Assembly: GCA_900318035.1 (NCBI GenBank)
Contig: ONJC01000012.1
Coordinates: 62,001-126,000, forward strand
Length of the DNA stretch: 64,000 bases
Direction of reading: 5' to 3'
DNA from: an uncultured Methanobrevibacter sp.
GTDB lineage: Archaea > Methanobacteriota > Methanobacteria > Methanobacteriales > Methanobacteriaceae
Part shown: one piece after another, positions 25,277 to 34,051 of the stretch
Layout: every line of letters begins with the position of its first letter
Position numbering within the stretch: the stretch's first letter is position 1
Translations under genes and position numbers: made by a program
Notes under the pieces: model-generated
The model's database searches: none
What the model saw: the letters and a program-made list of their open reading frames with translations, nothing else
Told to the model about the DNA's origin: nothing

Positions 25277-26107
25277 CTATTTTTCCAAATCTACACGTTC
25301 AGGGGCTGTAAAAATAGTGAATCTATTGCCCCTTACAAAACCAACCATCGTGATATTGCCTGCACGGGCCACATCAATACCGGATGATGCAGGTGCGGCA
25401 TTAGAAATGATAATCGGAATTCCGACCCTTATTACCTTTATCAGCATGTCCGCAGGCATTCTTCCACTATAGGAAATGTAACATTTTGAAAAGTCATATC
25501 CCTCTTTTGCAGCAGCACCGATTACCTTATCAACGGCAACATGGCGGCTTACGTCTTCACGGATGATAATGTTATCCTCAAATTTTAATTGGGCAACATG
25601 AACACCAGCTGTTTTCTGCCATATCTTTGCCTCATCAGTCAGGTGTTTGATATCCTTGATAATTTGGGTTGCGTTAATCTTCAAATCTGAATTGTTTGGC
25701 TCTATTGTCTTTAGCTCGGATCTTATTCCTCCGGCATTATCAGAATTTACACCCTGATATTCAAGCAGTCTGCAAACACATGCATGTTCACAGTTCCCTT
25801 TCCTCTCTTGAACAATACCCTCCTGTTCCAAATCCTCTTCAGGGTCGTGATTGAGATTTGTTGACACCAAAACATTTGTTCCGTCAAGGGTAATTGATTT
25901 GATGTCTGAATAATCCTTTATCAGACCTTCACCAAGACAATACCCCACAGCAAAATCCTTTAAATCAATTGGATATGTTGAAAATTTACGCGGAGGCAGA
26001 TAATCAATAAACAAATAGGTATATTCATCATCCACACTGTTTTCCTTAATTGTCTTGTATTCACCATCATTCCATTGGATTACATCAGTTTGTCTTAAAA
26101 ATTCCAT
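25277..26107 (-). CDS. fdhD: FdhD-like sulfurtransferase (divergent)
   Basis: A 276-residue FdhD-family protein. FdhD passes sulfur from a cysteine desulfurase to the Mo/W-bisMGD cofactor of formate dehydrogenase. Family segments are present: FAVGYCLGEGLI (about 55-66), KTAGVHVAQLKF, REDVSRHVAVDKVIGAA, CYISYSGRMPADMLIKV and ISNAAPASSGIDVARAGNITMVGFVRG. The usual S-S-C-G-V-C-G sulfur-handling loop is replaced by NCEHACVCRL, still with three cysteines. It starts by TAATG overlap with the ligase gene and ends the gamma-glutamyl operon. It could serve Fdh or be repurposed for the local sulfur pathway. Confidence 0.87.
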   Translation of the reverse strand: MEFLRQTDVIQWNDGEYKTIKENSVDDEYTYLFIDYLPPRKFSTYPIDLKDFAVGYCLGEGLIKDYSDIKSITLDGTNVLVSTNLNHDPEEDLEQEGIVQERKGNCEHACVCRLLEYQGVNSDNAGGIRSELKTIEPNNSDLKINATQIIKDIKHLTDEAKIWQKTAGVHVAQLKFEDNIIIREDVSRHVAVDKVIGAAAKEGYDFSKCYISYSGRMPADMLIKVIRVGIPIIISNAAPASSGIDVARAGNITMVGFVRGNRFTIFTAPERVDLEK

Positions 26108-26108
26108 A

Positions 26109-27497
26109 TTATTTACCTGCCAAAGCAATATTTACATATTTTCTAAGTTCCTCACTTTCATCGACATCCATATTTTCCACATTATGAATGCTGGTCTTTT
26201 TATTATTCTTGGATAATATTATGTGAGTGTTAATGTAGCCATTTTCCTTAATCAGCTTCAGAAGTCTTTTACCATAAGTCAAATCCGGATTGGAGATGCG
26301 GTTAAGCATTAAGCTTAATGTATGATACTCGTCAAATCCCAAAACTTCACACATTCCATACATTTCATTTATAATTTCGGCGGCCCAGCTTTTGAGAGTT
26401 ACTTCACGACCGTCCCTTATCAGTCTCATTGAATCGACATAGGCATTTTCGGCAGTGTTTTCTTCATTTATTTTGGCTTCCCTCTGCCAGTCTGCATAAT
26501 CGGATTCATCCTTGATAAACATGTAAATTAAAAACAAATGCAGGAATTTCATGTCATGCTTTACGAGACCGCACTGATAAAACGGATTAATGTCAAGTGT
26601 CCTTATCTCGATATATTCAATTCCATCAGTTACCAGACTGTTTAATAAATCTTTGGGATTTTTAGGCTTCAGTCTGATTTGAGTATACAGCTCTTTTGCT
26701 TCAGACAAATCCCCATTTTCAATGAAACCGTTAACGTCACGGGCAAATTCCTCAACAGAATCATAGGAAGGGTACAGCTCCTTTAGATTTTTATATCCAC
26801 AGGATGCATTTCTAAATGAAGGCCCCCTTGTTGAGTAATAGCTGCCGTAATCATCTTTAGCATCCATCAAATGGATGCAATCATTGGAAAATGTTTTATG
26901 CGATCCTATTGAACATCCTGTCAAATAAATTATCAGCCAGCAGTATCTTAAGTAATTTCTAGCAATTTTTAGATAAACATTATCCTTAAACTCTTTGAAG
27001 CTCAAATCCGTGCCTTCAATCTCATATAATTTCCTGATGAAATCCTCAGTAAATGAAAAGTTGAAATGAACCCCAGAAATCATCTGTTTTTTAACACCAT
27101 ACTTTTTAGCCAGATCTTCACGGTATTTTTGTGATGCTTCACCCTCTTCGGAGTATTGGGCTATTGGAATCCTGTCCCAATATGGCAGGATACATGGTAT
27201 TGACTGAAACCACAGGTATTCATCATCCGGAAGTGACGAATTCACCAAATCCGACAGTAGCGAAAAGGTATCAAAAGCCTTGTCAATAGTGTTGAAAGTT
27301 GGAGTTATTATTTCAATTTGGCTTTCAGAAAAATCCGTGGTAATTAATGGATTTGTCAGTTTATCCCCAAAGACTTCAGGATGAGGCGTTAATGATAGCT
27401 CACCGTCACCTTTTGCTCTCAAAGATTCCCATTCTATTCCAAATGAACCAGCCAATATTTCATCTGAAGATAATTTTGATACATTCAATAAATTCAT
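26109..27497 (-). CDS. Glutamate-cysteine ligase, GshA/GshF type
   Basis: A 462-residue protein of the GCS1 family that joins glutamate to cysteine (or another amine) with ATP. FGIEWESLRAKGDGELSLTPHPE (about 21-43) and NPLITTDFSESQIEIITP (about 51-68) are the classical N-terminal signatures, with SGVHFNFSF and IEYIEIRTLDINPF (C-terminal substrate/metal site). It resembles the N-terminal ligase half of bacterial GshF without the ATP-grasp glutathione synthetase part. ATG 27497 is 6 bases after AGGGG; ATG 27503 directly abuts it. It is the third gene of a four-gene operon, next to a second, unrelated ligase. Such enzymes are unusual in methanogens; lateral acquisition from bacteria is plausible. 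Confidence 0.88.
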   Translation of the reverse strand: MNLLNVSKLSSDEILAGSFGIEWESLRAKGDGELSLTPHPEVFGDKLTNPLITTDFSESQIEIITPTFNTIDKAFDTFSLLSDLVNSSLPDDEYLWFQSIPCILPYWDRIPIAQYSEEGEASQKYREDLAKKYGVKKQMISGVHFNFSFTEDFIRKLYEIEGTDLSFKEFKDNVYLKIARNYLRYCWLIIYLTGCSIGSHKTFSNDCIHLMDAKDDYGSYYSTRGPSFRNASCGYKNLKELYPSYDSVEEFARDVNGFIENGDLSEAKELYTQIRLKPKNPKDLLNSLVTDGIEYIEIRTLDINPFYQCGLVKHDMKFLHLFLIYMFIKDESDYADWQREAKINEENTAENAYVDSMRLIRDGREVTLKSWAAEIINEMYGMCEVLGFDEYHTLSLMLNRISNPDLTYGKRLLKLIKENGYINTHIILSKNNKKTSIHNVENMDVDESEELRKYVNIALAGK

Positions 27498-27509
27498 TTC
27501 CATCCCCTT

Positions 27510-28904
27510 TCAATCACCTAATTTACCATATTCCTCAATAACATCCTCTATTTTAGTATTATTATTTAACAGTGTTATTATATTTTTTCCAGGATTAACA
27601 TGGTATTTGATACGTTCATATAAAGGTTTCAAAAATATCTCCTCGCCGATTCCCCTTTCTTCAAGACCTGCTGATGCCAAATCGACAACATCTTTTGTGA
27701 GCTTACACAACCCGTCCTTATCGACGAATGCCGGAAGCTCATCCTGAATGAGCAGCTTTCTAAGTTCACCGGCAGTATATCCCTTATGATAAATTACCTC
27801 ATCATTTGAGATTAGCTCATTCAATTCATCAAGATTATCTTTTAGACCCAAATGAAATGCTGCAACAGACATTGAATCCTTAATCGGTTGTGTGCACACA
27901 CTTCTAAACTCAACTGTGCCTCTGAATGTTAAATTAATAAATTTAAATGGCCTTAAATATTTTATATCATTAATTAAAGGCTTTACATCTATTTTCTTAT
28001 ACTCCCCATTAGAATATATTTCACCGCAAACATAATCCTGGTTAAAATAATCCAGAACATTCATTGATGGAAAGTTGATATATGCCCCGTCACGCATTAC
28101 ACAGTAAATATTCAGGGATTCCAGATATGACTGCAAATCATTTAAATCCTTAAAATCAACATCATACATTCCAATGTTGTGAGGATTTACGCCATGTGTC
28201 GAATATTCCCACAAAGCATCCCTAAAGCAGGTTACATGCTTATTCTTATCAATCAAAACCGAATTTGAAAACAGCAATGCCTTAATCGGCTCTATTTTTG
28301 AAAAGACATTTATGGTTTTGACCAGATCATCCTTATAGACATCCAGCTGAACCTGTGAAGCTGAAGAAAACATTCCATATTCGGGATATTCATGGAAATG
28401 CATCGGAATATCCTCATAATTGTTAAATGATTTCAAATGATGATAAAGCATCAGATATCTTTCTGAAGGAATAGGCTGATTTTCATTGTATTTCCTATAG
28501 GGATTGATTCCCATTCCAGTCAATGTATGATTATATTCTTCAAAGGATTGCTTTACAAATGAATAATATTCGCTGAAGCGTTCGTTAATAGAGAACAAAT
28601 CCTTTTCACGACCCATTGCAAACTCAATGTTGTTATAAGAGCAGTCATAACAGACAATATCATCTGTTTTAGGATTTTTTAGTGCAAATATATTGCCGTC
28701 ATAGTCTATTCCATTATTTTGAAACTCAGGATATTGCTTTTGAAATTCATGAGTGATTTTATGAACAACATCAAAATCAACAGCTTTTTTATCAAGATTG
28801 ATGATTGGAATTTCAATTTCAACTCCTATAAAATTCTTCTTTTGATCTGTAGGCTTTATAAACTCATCGTACAATTTGTCCCTTATAATTCCTTCATCAA
28901 CCAT
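27510..28904 (-). CDS. Glutamate-cysteine ligase-like, GCS2/EgtA type
   Basis: A 464-residue protein with the GCS2-family pattern: IGVEIEIPIINL (GxExE metal/ATP motif, about 26-37), a central MGINPYRKYNENQPIPSERY segment, FSSASQVQLDVY (about 160) and FRGTVEFRSVCTQP, where substrate and Mg-ATP would bind. EgtA makes gamma-glutamyl-cysteine for ergothioneine; the acceptor here is unknown. It overlaps the amidotransferase gene by a few bases (start 28904 or 28913), so translation is coupled, and is followed 12 bp later by the GshA-type ligase. Two ligases of different families side by side suggests two different amine acceptors or a heteromer. Confidence 0.8.
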   Translation of the reverse strand: MVDEGIIRDKLYDEFIKPTDQKKNFIGVEIEIPIINLDKKAVDFDVVHKITHEFQKQYPEFQNNGIDYDGNIFALKNPKTDDIVCYDCSYNNIEFAMGREKDLFSINERFSEYYSFVKQSFEEYNHTLTGMGINPYRKYNENQPIPSERYLMLYHHLKSFNNYEDIPMHFHEYPEYGMFSSASQVQLDVYKDDLVKTINVFSKIEPIKALLFSNSVLIDKNKHVTCFRDALWEYSTHGVNPHNIGMYDVDFKDLNDLQSYLESLNIYCVMRDGAYINFPSMNVLDYFNQDYVCGEIYSNGEYKKIDVKPLINDIKYLRPFKFINLTFRGTVEFRSVCTQPIKDSMSVAAFHLGLKDNLDELNELISNDEVIYHKGYTAGELRKLLIQDELPAFVDKDGLCKLTKDVVDLASAGLEERGIGEEIFLKPLYERIKYHVNPGKNIITLLNNNTKIEDVIEEYGKLGD

Positions 28905-29694
28905 TATTTTCATCCCGATTTACTGATTTTAAAAAGTCGTTCATGGCTTTTTCATGTTCTTCTGTCAATACGTATTCATTTTCATGTTCTTCACTTTCAA
29001 AAATGATGTTTCCATCAATCAGACCAAACAGCTTATTTAATTCAACCGGTTTCCAATTTTCATCATCACTCAAAGGAGTTGTAGCAACCAGAAAACCTTC
29101 CTCATTTTTTAGATAATAAAGTGAATTTCTCATGTTGGAGTGGATATAAGTTAAGTCACCATCGTAAATCATCAGGTTAAGTTTGTTATTCTTTGATAAT
29201 TCTTTTACAATTTCATTTAATAGATTAAACCTTTCCTTTATTGTTGATAATGCACCTTTTGACTTTTCAAATTCATTTATTTTATCAATAATGTATAGTA
29301 ATATTCGCTCAGAATCAGTATCGCCATTTTCCTTATCCGTGTATTCATCAAGCTTTGGATAATCAAATATGGTGCCATTATGAATCAGCATCCATGATCG
29401 GTTATTATCATCAGCTTCGGTAAAGGGGTGACAATTGGGAGATATAATTTCACCGACAGTGGCCAATCTGATATGAGCGAATACATTTTTTCCAACAACA
29501 GGATTGGACAATATATTTTTTAAGTGTTGACTACATGTTGCTTTTACAGGTTCTTTATCAATAACAAATTCATTTGATTGCATATTAGCTAATCCCCATC
29601 CGTGAGGATGTTCTTCAGAGTGATTATAAAAACATTGCAGACATTCATTTACTTGTTTTGGCGTATTTGAATTAAAACAAAAAATTTCACACAT
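28897..29694 (-). CDS. Class II glutamine amidotransferase-like hydrolase, EgtC/YafJ/Dug3 type
   Basis: A 265-residue Ntn-hydrolase. Met is followed by the nucleophile Cys (MCEIFCF); HPHGWGLA, FAHIRLATVG, NCHPF and IHNGTIFDY are the conserved glutaminase residues. Without a synthase domain it belongs with YafJ, EgtC and Dug3, which cut gamma-glutamyl amide bonds; EgtC removes the gamma-glutamyl group from an ergothioneine precursor. It heads an operon with two glutamate-cysteine ligases, so a gamma-glutamyl group may be put on and later removed. ATG 29694 follows AGGAGGG. Palindrome C lies 45 bp upstream. Confidence 0.88.
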   Translation of the reverse strand: MCEIFCFNSNTPKQVNECLQCFYNHSEEHPHGWGLANMQSNEFVIDKEPVKATCSQHLKNILSNPVVGKNVFAHIRLATVGEIISPNCHPFTEADDNNRSWMLIHNGTIFDYPKLDEYTDKENGDTDSERILLYIIDKINEFEKSKGALSTIKERFNLLNEIVKELSKNNKLNLMIYDGDLTYIHSNMRNSLYYLKNEEGFLVATTPLSDDENWKPVELNKLFGLIDGNIIFESEEHENEYVLTEEHEKAMNDFLKSVNRDENNG

Positions 29695-29738
29695 ATATTG
29701 CCCTCCTATCATCAATTATCATAACAAACATATTATGA

Positions 29739-29750
29739 TAACAATTGTTA
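29739..29750 (-). promoter_or_regulatory. Shared operator palindrome, site C (gamma-glutamyl operon promoter)
   Basis: Perfect TAACAATTGTTA, again with AATA in front on the minus strand and about 18 bases after the start of a TATATATC element (TATA box 29762-29773). The flanks extend the match with sites A and B to 16 bases. Predicted leader of about 48 nt to the amidotransferase ATG. Confidence 0.75.
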
Positions 29751-29819
29751 TATTTTTTATGATATATAAATATTTTCAAAAAAACAATACGAAAAAAAGA
29801 AAAAAGAAAAGATAAAATC

Positions 29820-30125
29820 AATTAACTTGCCAAAAAACTTTATTTTCCGAAATAAGTTTCTTCAACACACCCAATTCCTCTTCCAAATTCATGAAGGCCA
29901 TTACATCTTTTTAAATGTATCATTTAAATCTGATATTAATGGGAAACCTTTAAGAGCATTATTTTCAACTTCAACATCTTTCACAATATCTGCAGACAAT
30001 AACCCTGCAGCTTCATCAGTGTTATTGTTAATGAAAACCGTGGCATTCATATGAATCTCTAAAATTGTCTTGGTTTCATTTTCATGATTTTTAATAAAAT
30101 CATCAAAAGCCACTACAACAATACC
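29820..30125 (-). pseudogene. Decayed C-terminal part of a second substrate-binding protein
   Basis: Reading the minus strand from about 30125 gives VVVAFDDFIKNHENETK, then IHMNATVFIN, ADIVKDVEVENNALKGFPLIS and DLNDTF. These line up with VVVASDDFIKNHNDTVK, IHANATKFIN, KDIVSNADLEAKSLESFPFIS and GLDNSF of the intact binding protein (19987-20958). After a frameshift near 29905 the match continues as DVMAFMNLEEELGVLKK to FWQVN, against VDAFQKLEVDIGILNK and YWEA. The N-terminal two thirds, including the signal peptide, are gone. It lies immediately upstream of the gamma-glutamyl operon in the same direction. Confidence 0.85.
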
Positions 30126-30129
30126 CCTT

Positions 30130-30150
30130 AAAAAAGCAGGAAAATTCCTG
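30130..30150 (-). terminator. Intrinsic terminator of the gene at 30162
   Basis: On the minus strand CAGGAA-TT-TTCCTG is followed after one C by TTTTTT, 12 bases past the stop codon. It separates the uncharacterised gene from the decayed binding-protein copy. Confidence 0.65.
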
Positions 30151-30161
30151 AAAAATAAAAT

Positions 30162-30767
30162 TTAAATAGTGGCTTTTCTAAAATGTTTAAAATCCAACTC
30201 AAAGTCAGAATTAACTTCCAAAACCTTTTGAGACATATAATCTCTGAGTTTTAATAAGTTTTCACTAGAATCAGAAATTAAATAAATAATCTCAGGATTT
30301 ATCTCTAAATCTTTAATAGACTGACCTTCAAGAGGCCTGAAATTTGGATTTAAACCTCTAGTATAACCAAAATCAGTTTTTAACTGTTTTAAATCATCAA
30401 GTTGTTTAAAAGTGCCTTCCTTAATTATATTGAGATTATCAAATTTAACAAAAAGAGTTCCTCCAAACTCAACAACTGAAAGCAATTCTCCTGACTCTTC
30501 ATCTTTTAAAACATAATCCACATCCACTTTATCCAAATCACTAATTAGATTATTAACTTTTTTGTTTAAATCATCTTCGTTTTCAGCCATTAATTTAAAG
30601 AAAGTTGCATCACGAACATACATTTCACCAGTTAAAGGTTGTTTTGCAAAATACAGGTGAGATGATGACTCCATGGTTGCTTCAGCATAAGAATAAATAA
30701 CATTATTCACATCATCAATTCTATTATGGTCAATGATGCCAACTACATAATTTCTTTTAATTGTCAT
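30162..30767 (-). CDS. Uncharacterised protein
   Basis: A 201-residue soluble protein, not recognised. It begins MTIKRNYVVGIIDHNRIDDV, a strand-turn-helix start. The open frame extends upstream to 30809, but that part contains the likely TATA box (ATATATAAAAT next to the ATG), so ATG 30767 is preferred; the transcript would have a very short leader or none. It has alternating acidic helices and short strands and no cysteines of note. Single gene with its own terminator. Confidence 0.6.
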   Translation of the reverse strand: MTIKRNYVVGIIDHNRIDDVNNVIYSYAEATMESSSHLYFAKQPLTGEMYVRDATFFKLMAENEDDLNKKVNNLISDLDKVDVDYVLKDEESGELLSVVEFGGTLFVKFDNLNIIKEGTFKQLDDLKQLKTDFGYTRGLNPNFRPLEGQSIKDLEINPEIIYLISDSSENLLKLRDYMSQKVLEVNSDFELDFKHFRKATI

Positions 30768-30866
30768 ATATTTTATATATTGGAAATTAAGATATAAATA
30801 GATGAACATTCTACTTGAATTCCATCACAGAAAATACCAATATGTCGCTATGCAATTATCAATAAC

Positions 30867-33317
30867 TTAAAAAAAATTCTTTTTGACCAAATATTTGGCA
30901 GTCAAACTGTTTTTAGACTTAAGAATGTTTTTCAAATCGCCACTGGCCAATATTTCTCCACCTTTATAGTTTTCATCAATTCCAATATCTATGATATAAT
31001 CTGCATTGGCTATTAAATCCAAATCGTGTTCAATGACAATGACGGTTGCTCCCCTATCTATTAAATTATCAAACACTCCGATTAATACCTTAACATCCAA
31101 AGGATGAAGACCTATTGTTGGCTCATCAAAAATGAACACCGAATTTTTCTGGGATTTCCCGATTTCAGAAGCTAACTTCAATCTTTGCGCCTCCCCTCCG
31201 GATAAACTTGGAGTAGATTCACCCAAAGTCAGGTACCCCAATCCCAAATCGGACAGCTTTTGTAATTTGCCAGTTACCTTTTTAAGTTCAAATAACTCTT
31301 CCAGTGCCTCATCAACTGTTAATGACATTATATCTGCAAGCGACAAACCATTGAACCTTGTTTTTTCAATATTCTTATTGTATCTTGAACCTTCACATTC
31401 AGGACATATCATTTCAACATCCGGCAAAAACTGCACATCCATGCTCACGCTACCTGTCCCGTTACATGTTTCACATCTCAATTTTCCGGTATTGTAAGAA
31501 AAATCGGCAGTTTTAAATTCATCGGACATTTTTGAAAACTCACGTCTCAAATCATCCAGAACCTTTGAGTAGGTTGCAACAGTACTTCTTACATTTTTCC
31601 CAATCGGAACACTGTCAATCAGATCAATCTTTCTTATGTCCCCACATTCCAAATCCATAACTTCATCAGGCAAATTTTCACCGTTAATGTGAGATTTTAA
31701 TGCAGGGAAAAGTGCTTCCAAAAGAAGCGTTGTTTTTCCACTTCCGGATACTCCGCTCACTACTGTTAATTTGCCTTTAGGAATTCTGACATCCATCTCC
31801 TTAACATTATGAATTTCAGATGTTCTTATTCTAATTTCCCCATTTTCAAATACATCCCCTGATTTGTCACGGATAATTATCTTTTCGGAATTTGTTAAAA
31901 ATGGTGCAATCTGTGAGTTAGAATTTGCCTTTATTTCATCCAAGGAACCCTTTGCAATAACATTTCCCCCATCGGCACCTGCGGTTGGTCCAAGTTCAAT
32001 CATATAATCAGCGATGCTTAGGATTTTTGTGTCATGGTCCACCAGAATAATCGAGTTTCCATCTTCAACTAATCTTTTGATGACGGAAATCAGTCCTTCA
32101 ACATTATTTGGGTGTAGGCCTATTGACGGTTCATCGAGAACATAAAGAACTCCGGTTGTATGGTTTCTCAGAGTTTTTGCAAGCTGAACCCTTTGAAGTT
32201 CACCTGTCGATAATGTGTTTGAAGGCCTGTCAAGTGAAATGTAGCTCAATCCCAAATCCAGCAAAATATTTGCATTGTCCATGAACTCCTCTGCAATAGC
32301 TTCAGCCATCTCTTTTACCTCACCCGGCAATTCAGAGATGACTTTTGGAATCCATGACACCAATTCATGCAGGTTCATCCGGCATGCTTCAGCCAAATTA
32401 ATTCCGCCGAAAATAGTTTTACGGGCATTTGAATTTAGTCTGGTCCCATCGCAGTCGCTGCAGACTTTAGTTGTTAAAAATTTATTGATTTTGGTTAAAC
32501 CCTTTTCTGTTTTGGCATTTTTTAAAGCTTCTTCAATTGCACGATGAGCATTTCGGTATTCTGCATTCAATTCAAACAGTTTACCATTTTTAGAAGGAAT
32601 ATTGATGTATTTTTTAACTGACGGTCCGTTATAGACAATGTCCTTTTCCTCATCAGTCAAATCCTTAAATGGAACGTCCAATCTAACGCCCAGCTCCCCT
32701 GCTACATGATACATCCATGAAATCCCAAATTGGTTCCAGGCATCAACCGCACCATCTTCCAGAGTTTTTGTATCATCAGATACCAGTTTGGAACTGTCCA
32801 CATCCCGTACAAATCCTGTTCCACTGCAGGCAGGACATGCTCCGTCTGAATTGAAGGCATATTCTTCAGCGCCCAGACCATAGAATTCCACACCACATTC
32901 ACTGCAGACAATTGGAATTTCACGGGCCACATTTAAAGTGGGTATGTTCAAATGACCATTAGGACATGTGTAGCTGCCGCATCTGGAATATAATAATCTT
33001 AAAGAGTTTAGAAGTTCAGTTGATGTACCGAATGTGCTTCTGACATTTGGAATATTCGGCCTTTGATTTAATGCAAGCGCCGCCGGAACATACTGAATTG
33101 AATCGACTTTCGCCTTTTCAACCTGAGATATTCTTCTCCGAGTATAAGTTGAAAGGGCATCCAGATATCTCCTTGAACCTTCCGAATATAAGACGCCTAA
33201 AGCCAGGGATGATTTTCCTGATCCTGAAACCCCGCTAATAGCTACAATTTTACCTAACGGAATGTCAATGTCAATGTTTTTTAAGTTATGAACTCTGGCT
33301 CCGCGAATAATTATCAT
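30867..33317 (-). CDS. UvrA-like ABC ATPase (UvrA2-type paralogue)
   Basis: An 816-residue tandem ABC ATPase of the UvrA family. First nucleotide-binding half: GVSGSGKSSLALG (Walker A), LSTGELQRVQLAKTL (signature), VLYVLDEPSIGLH (Walker B). Second half: GVSGSGKTTLLLE, LSGGEAQRLKLASEIG, VFIFDEPTIGLHP. Zinc-finger cysteines occur at CPACSGTGF, CSDCDGTR and CETCNGTGS/CPECEGSR. Standard UvrA is about 940 residues; this is shorter, mainly in the region that binds UvrB, as in UvrA2/drug-resistance-type proteins. It may therefore bind DNA adducts or intercalators without UvrB. Start ATG 33317 (MIIIRGARVHN) or 33329. No uvrB or uvrC is adjacent. Confidence 0.88.
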   Translation of the reverse strand: MIIIRGARVHNLKNIDIDIPLGKIVAISGVSGSGKSSLALGVLYSEGSRRYLDALSTYTRRRISQVEKAKVDSIQYVPAALALNQRPNIPNVRSTFGTSTELLNSLRLLYSRCGSYTCPNGHLNIPTLNVAREIPIVCSECGVEFYGLGAEEYAFNSDGACPACSGTGFVRDVDSSKLVSDDTKTLEDGAVDAWNQFGISWMYHVAGELGVRLDVPFKDLTDEEKDIVYNGPSVKKYINIPSKNGKLFELNAEYRNAHRAIEEALKNAKTEKGLTKINKFLTTKVCSDCDGTRLNSNARKTIFGGINLAEACRMNLHELVSWIPKVISELPGEVKEMAEAIAEEFMDNANILLDLGLSYISLDRPSNTLSTGELQRVQLAKTLRNHTTGVLYVLDEPSIGLHPNNVEGLISVIKRLVEDGNSIILVDHDTKILSIADYMIELGPTAGADGGNVIAKGSLDEIKANSNSQIAPFLTNSEKIIIRDKSGDVFENGEIRIRTSEIHNVKEMDVRIPKGKLTVVSGVSGSGKTTLLLEALFPALKSHINGENLPDEVMDLECGDIRKIDLIDSVPIGKNVRSTVATYSKVLDDLRREFSKMSDEFKTADFSYNTGKLRCETCNGTGSVSMDVQFLPDVEMICPECEGSRYNKNIEKTRFNGLSLADIMSLTVDEALEELFELKKVTGKLQKLSDLGLGYLTLGESTPSLSGGEAQRLKLASEIGKSQKNSVFIFDEPTIGLHPLDVKVLIGVFDNLIDRGATVIVIEHDLDLIANADYIIDIGIDENYKGGEILASGDLKNILKSKNSLTAKYLVKKNFF

Positions 33318-33397
33318 GTCCTGATACATGATTTAATGTATGCATTTCAAAAGTAAAATAGTTTTGTTCAAAAACAGTTATAAAAAATAGGAGACAG

Positions 33398-33952
33398 CTA
33401 ATAACCTTCGCTTTCAAAGTGACTATTTATTTTATGGTAAAATTCATCACTGGTAAAGCCAAAATCATTATTGAATGACTTATATGCCAAATTACAATCA
33501 TTGCTTAAATTAAATCTAAAGTCGGGACATTTGCTGAATAATTTTTGAAAACAATTTTTGGAAAACTCCGGCAACGGCACCTCTTCAAAAGGAACTTTAT
33601 CGAAAACCATTGTCATGGCGATTGCAAAAACTGTATACTGAAGGGCAGAGGCATAAGCATCATAACATCTGCCATATCCTAGATTTACATCAAAATAGAT
33701 CATGAAATTAAGCATTACATGGGAAATCCAAATTATTGAATTGGGTTCATATTTTTCCAACTGCAAATCTACAAATTTAAAAAGCAAATCTTCCATGTTA
33801 GTGCCGTCATTGTTCTGGCAGAACTCAACAAATTCTGAAAATGAATAATTTGTCAAGTACTTAAGATAAGCATCTTTTATTTGCTCATCACATGAATATT
33901 TCTCAATATTTTTTATATCTTTGCGTCTTAACTTTTTTGGATAGGAAAACAT
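33398..33952 (-). CDS. Uncharacterised protein
   Basis: A 184-residue soluble protein, unrecognised. The N-terminus is basic (MFSYPKKLRRKDIKNIEKY) and the rest is helical, with many Phe and Cys residues (CSDEQIK, FCQNNDG, CFQKLFSKCP, NDCNLAY). No membrane segment. It lies between the UvrA paralogue and purA as a single gene; neighbours give no clue. Confidence 0.6.
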   Translation of the reverse strand: MFSYPKKLRRKDIKNIEKYSCDEQIKDAYLKYLTNYSFSEFVEFCQNNDGTNMEDLLFKFVDLQLEKYEPNSIIWISHVMLNFMIYFDVNLGYGRCYDAYASALQYTVFAIAMTMVFDKVPFEEVPLPEFSKNCFQKLFSKCPDFRFNLSNDCNLAYKSFNNDFGFTSDEFYHKINSHFESEGY

Positions 33953-34051
33953 AAGAAATCATTTGATTAAATTTTTAACTAAATTAACTTCAATTGAAAA
34001 TATATGATTAATTTAATGCGCTTTAAAAAAAAAAAGTATAAAGAAGTTATT

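Noticed and set aside
25277..29694. A standard ergothioneine or glutathione pathway
   Set aside because: EgtB, EgtD, EgtE and glutathione synthetase are not present; only parts of either scheme are.
29827..30054. Plus-strand frame between the amidotransferase promoter and 30162
   Set aside because: The minus strand clearly encodes a decayed binding-protein C-terminus; the plus-strand frame is its shadow.
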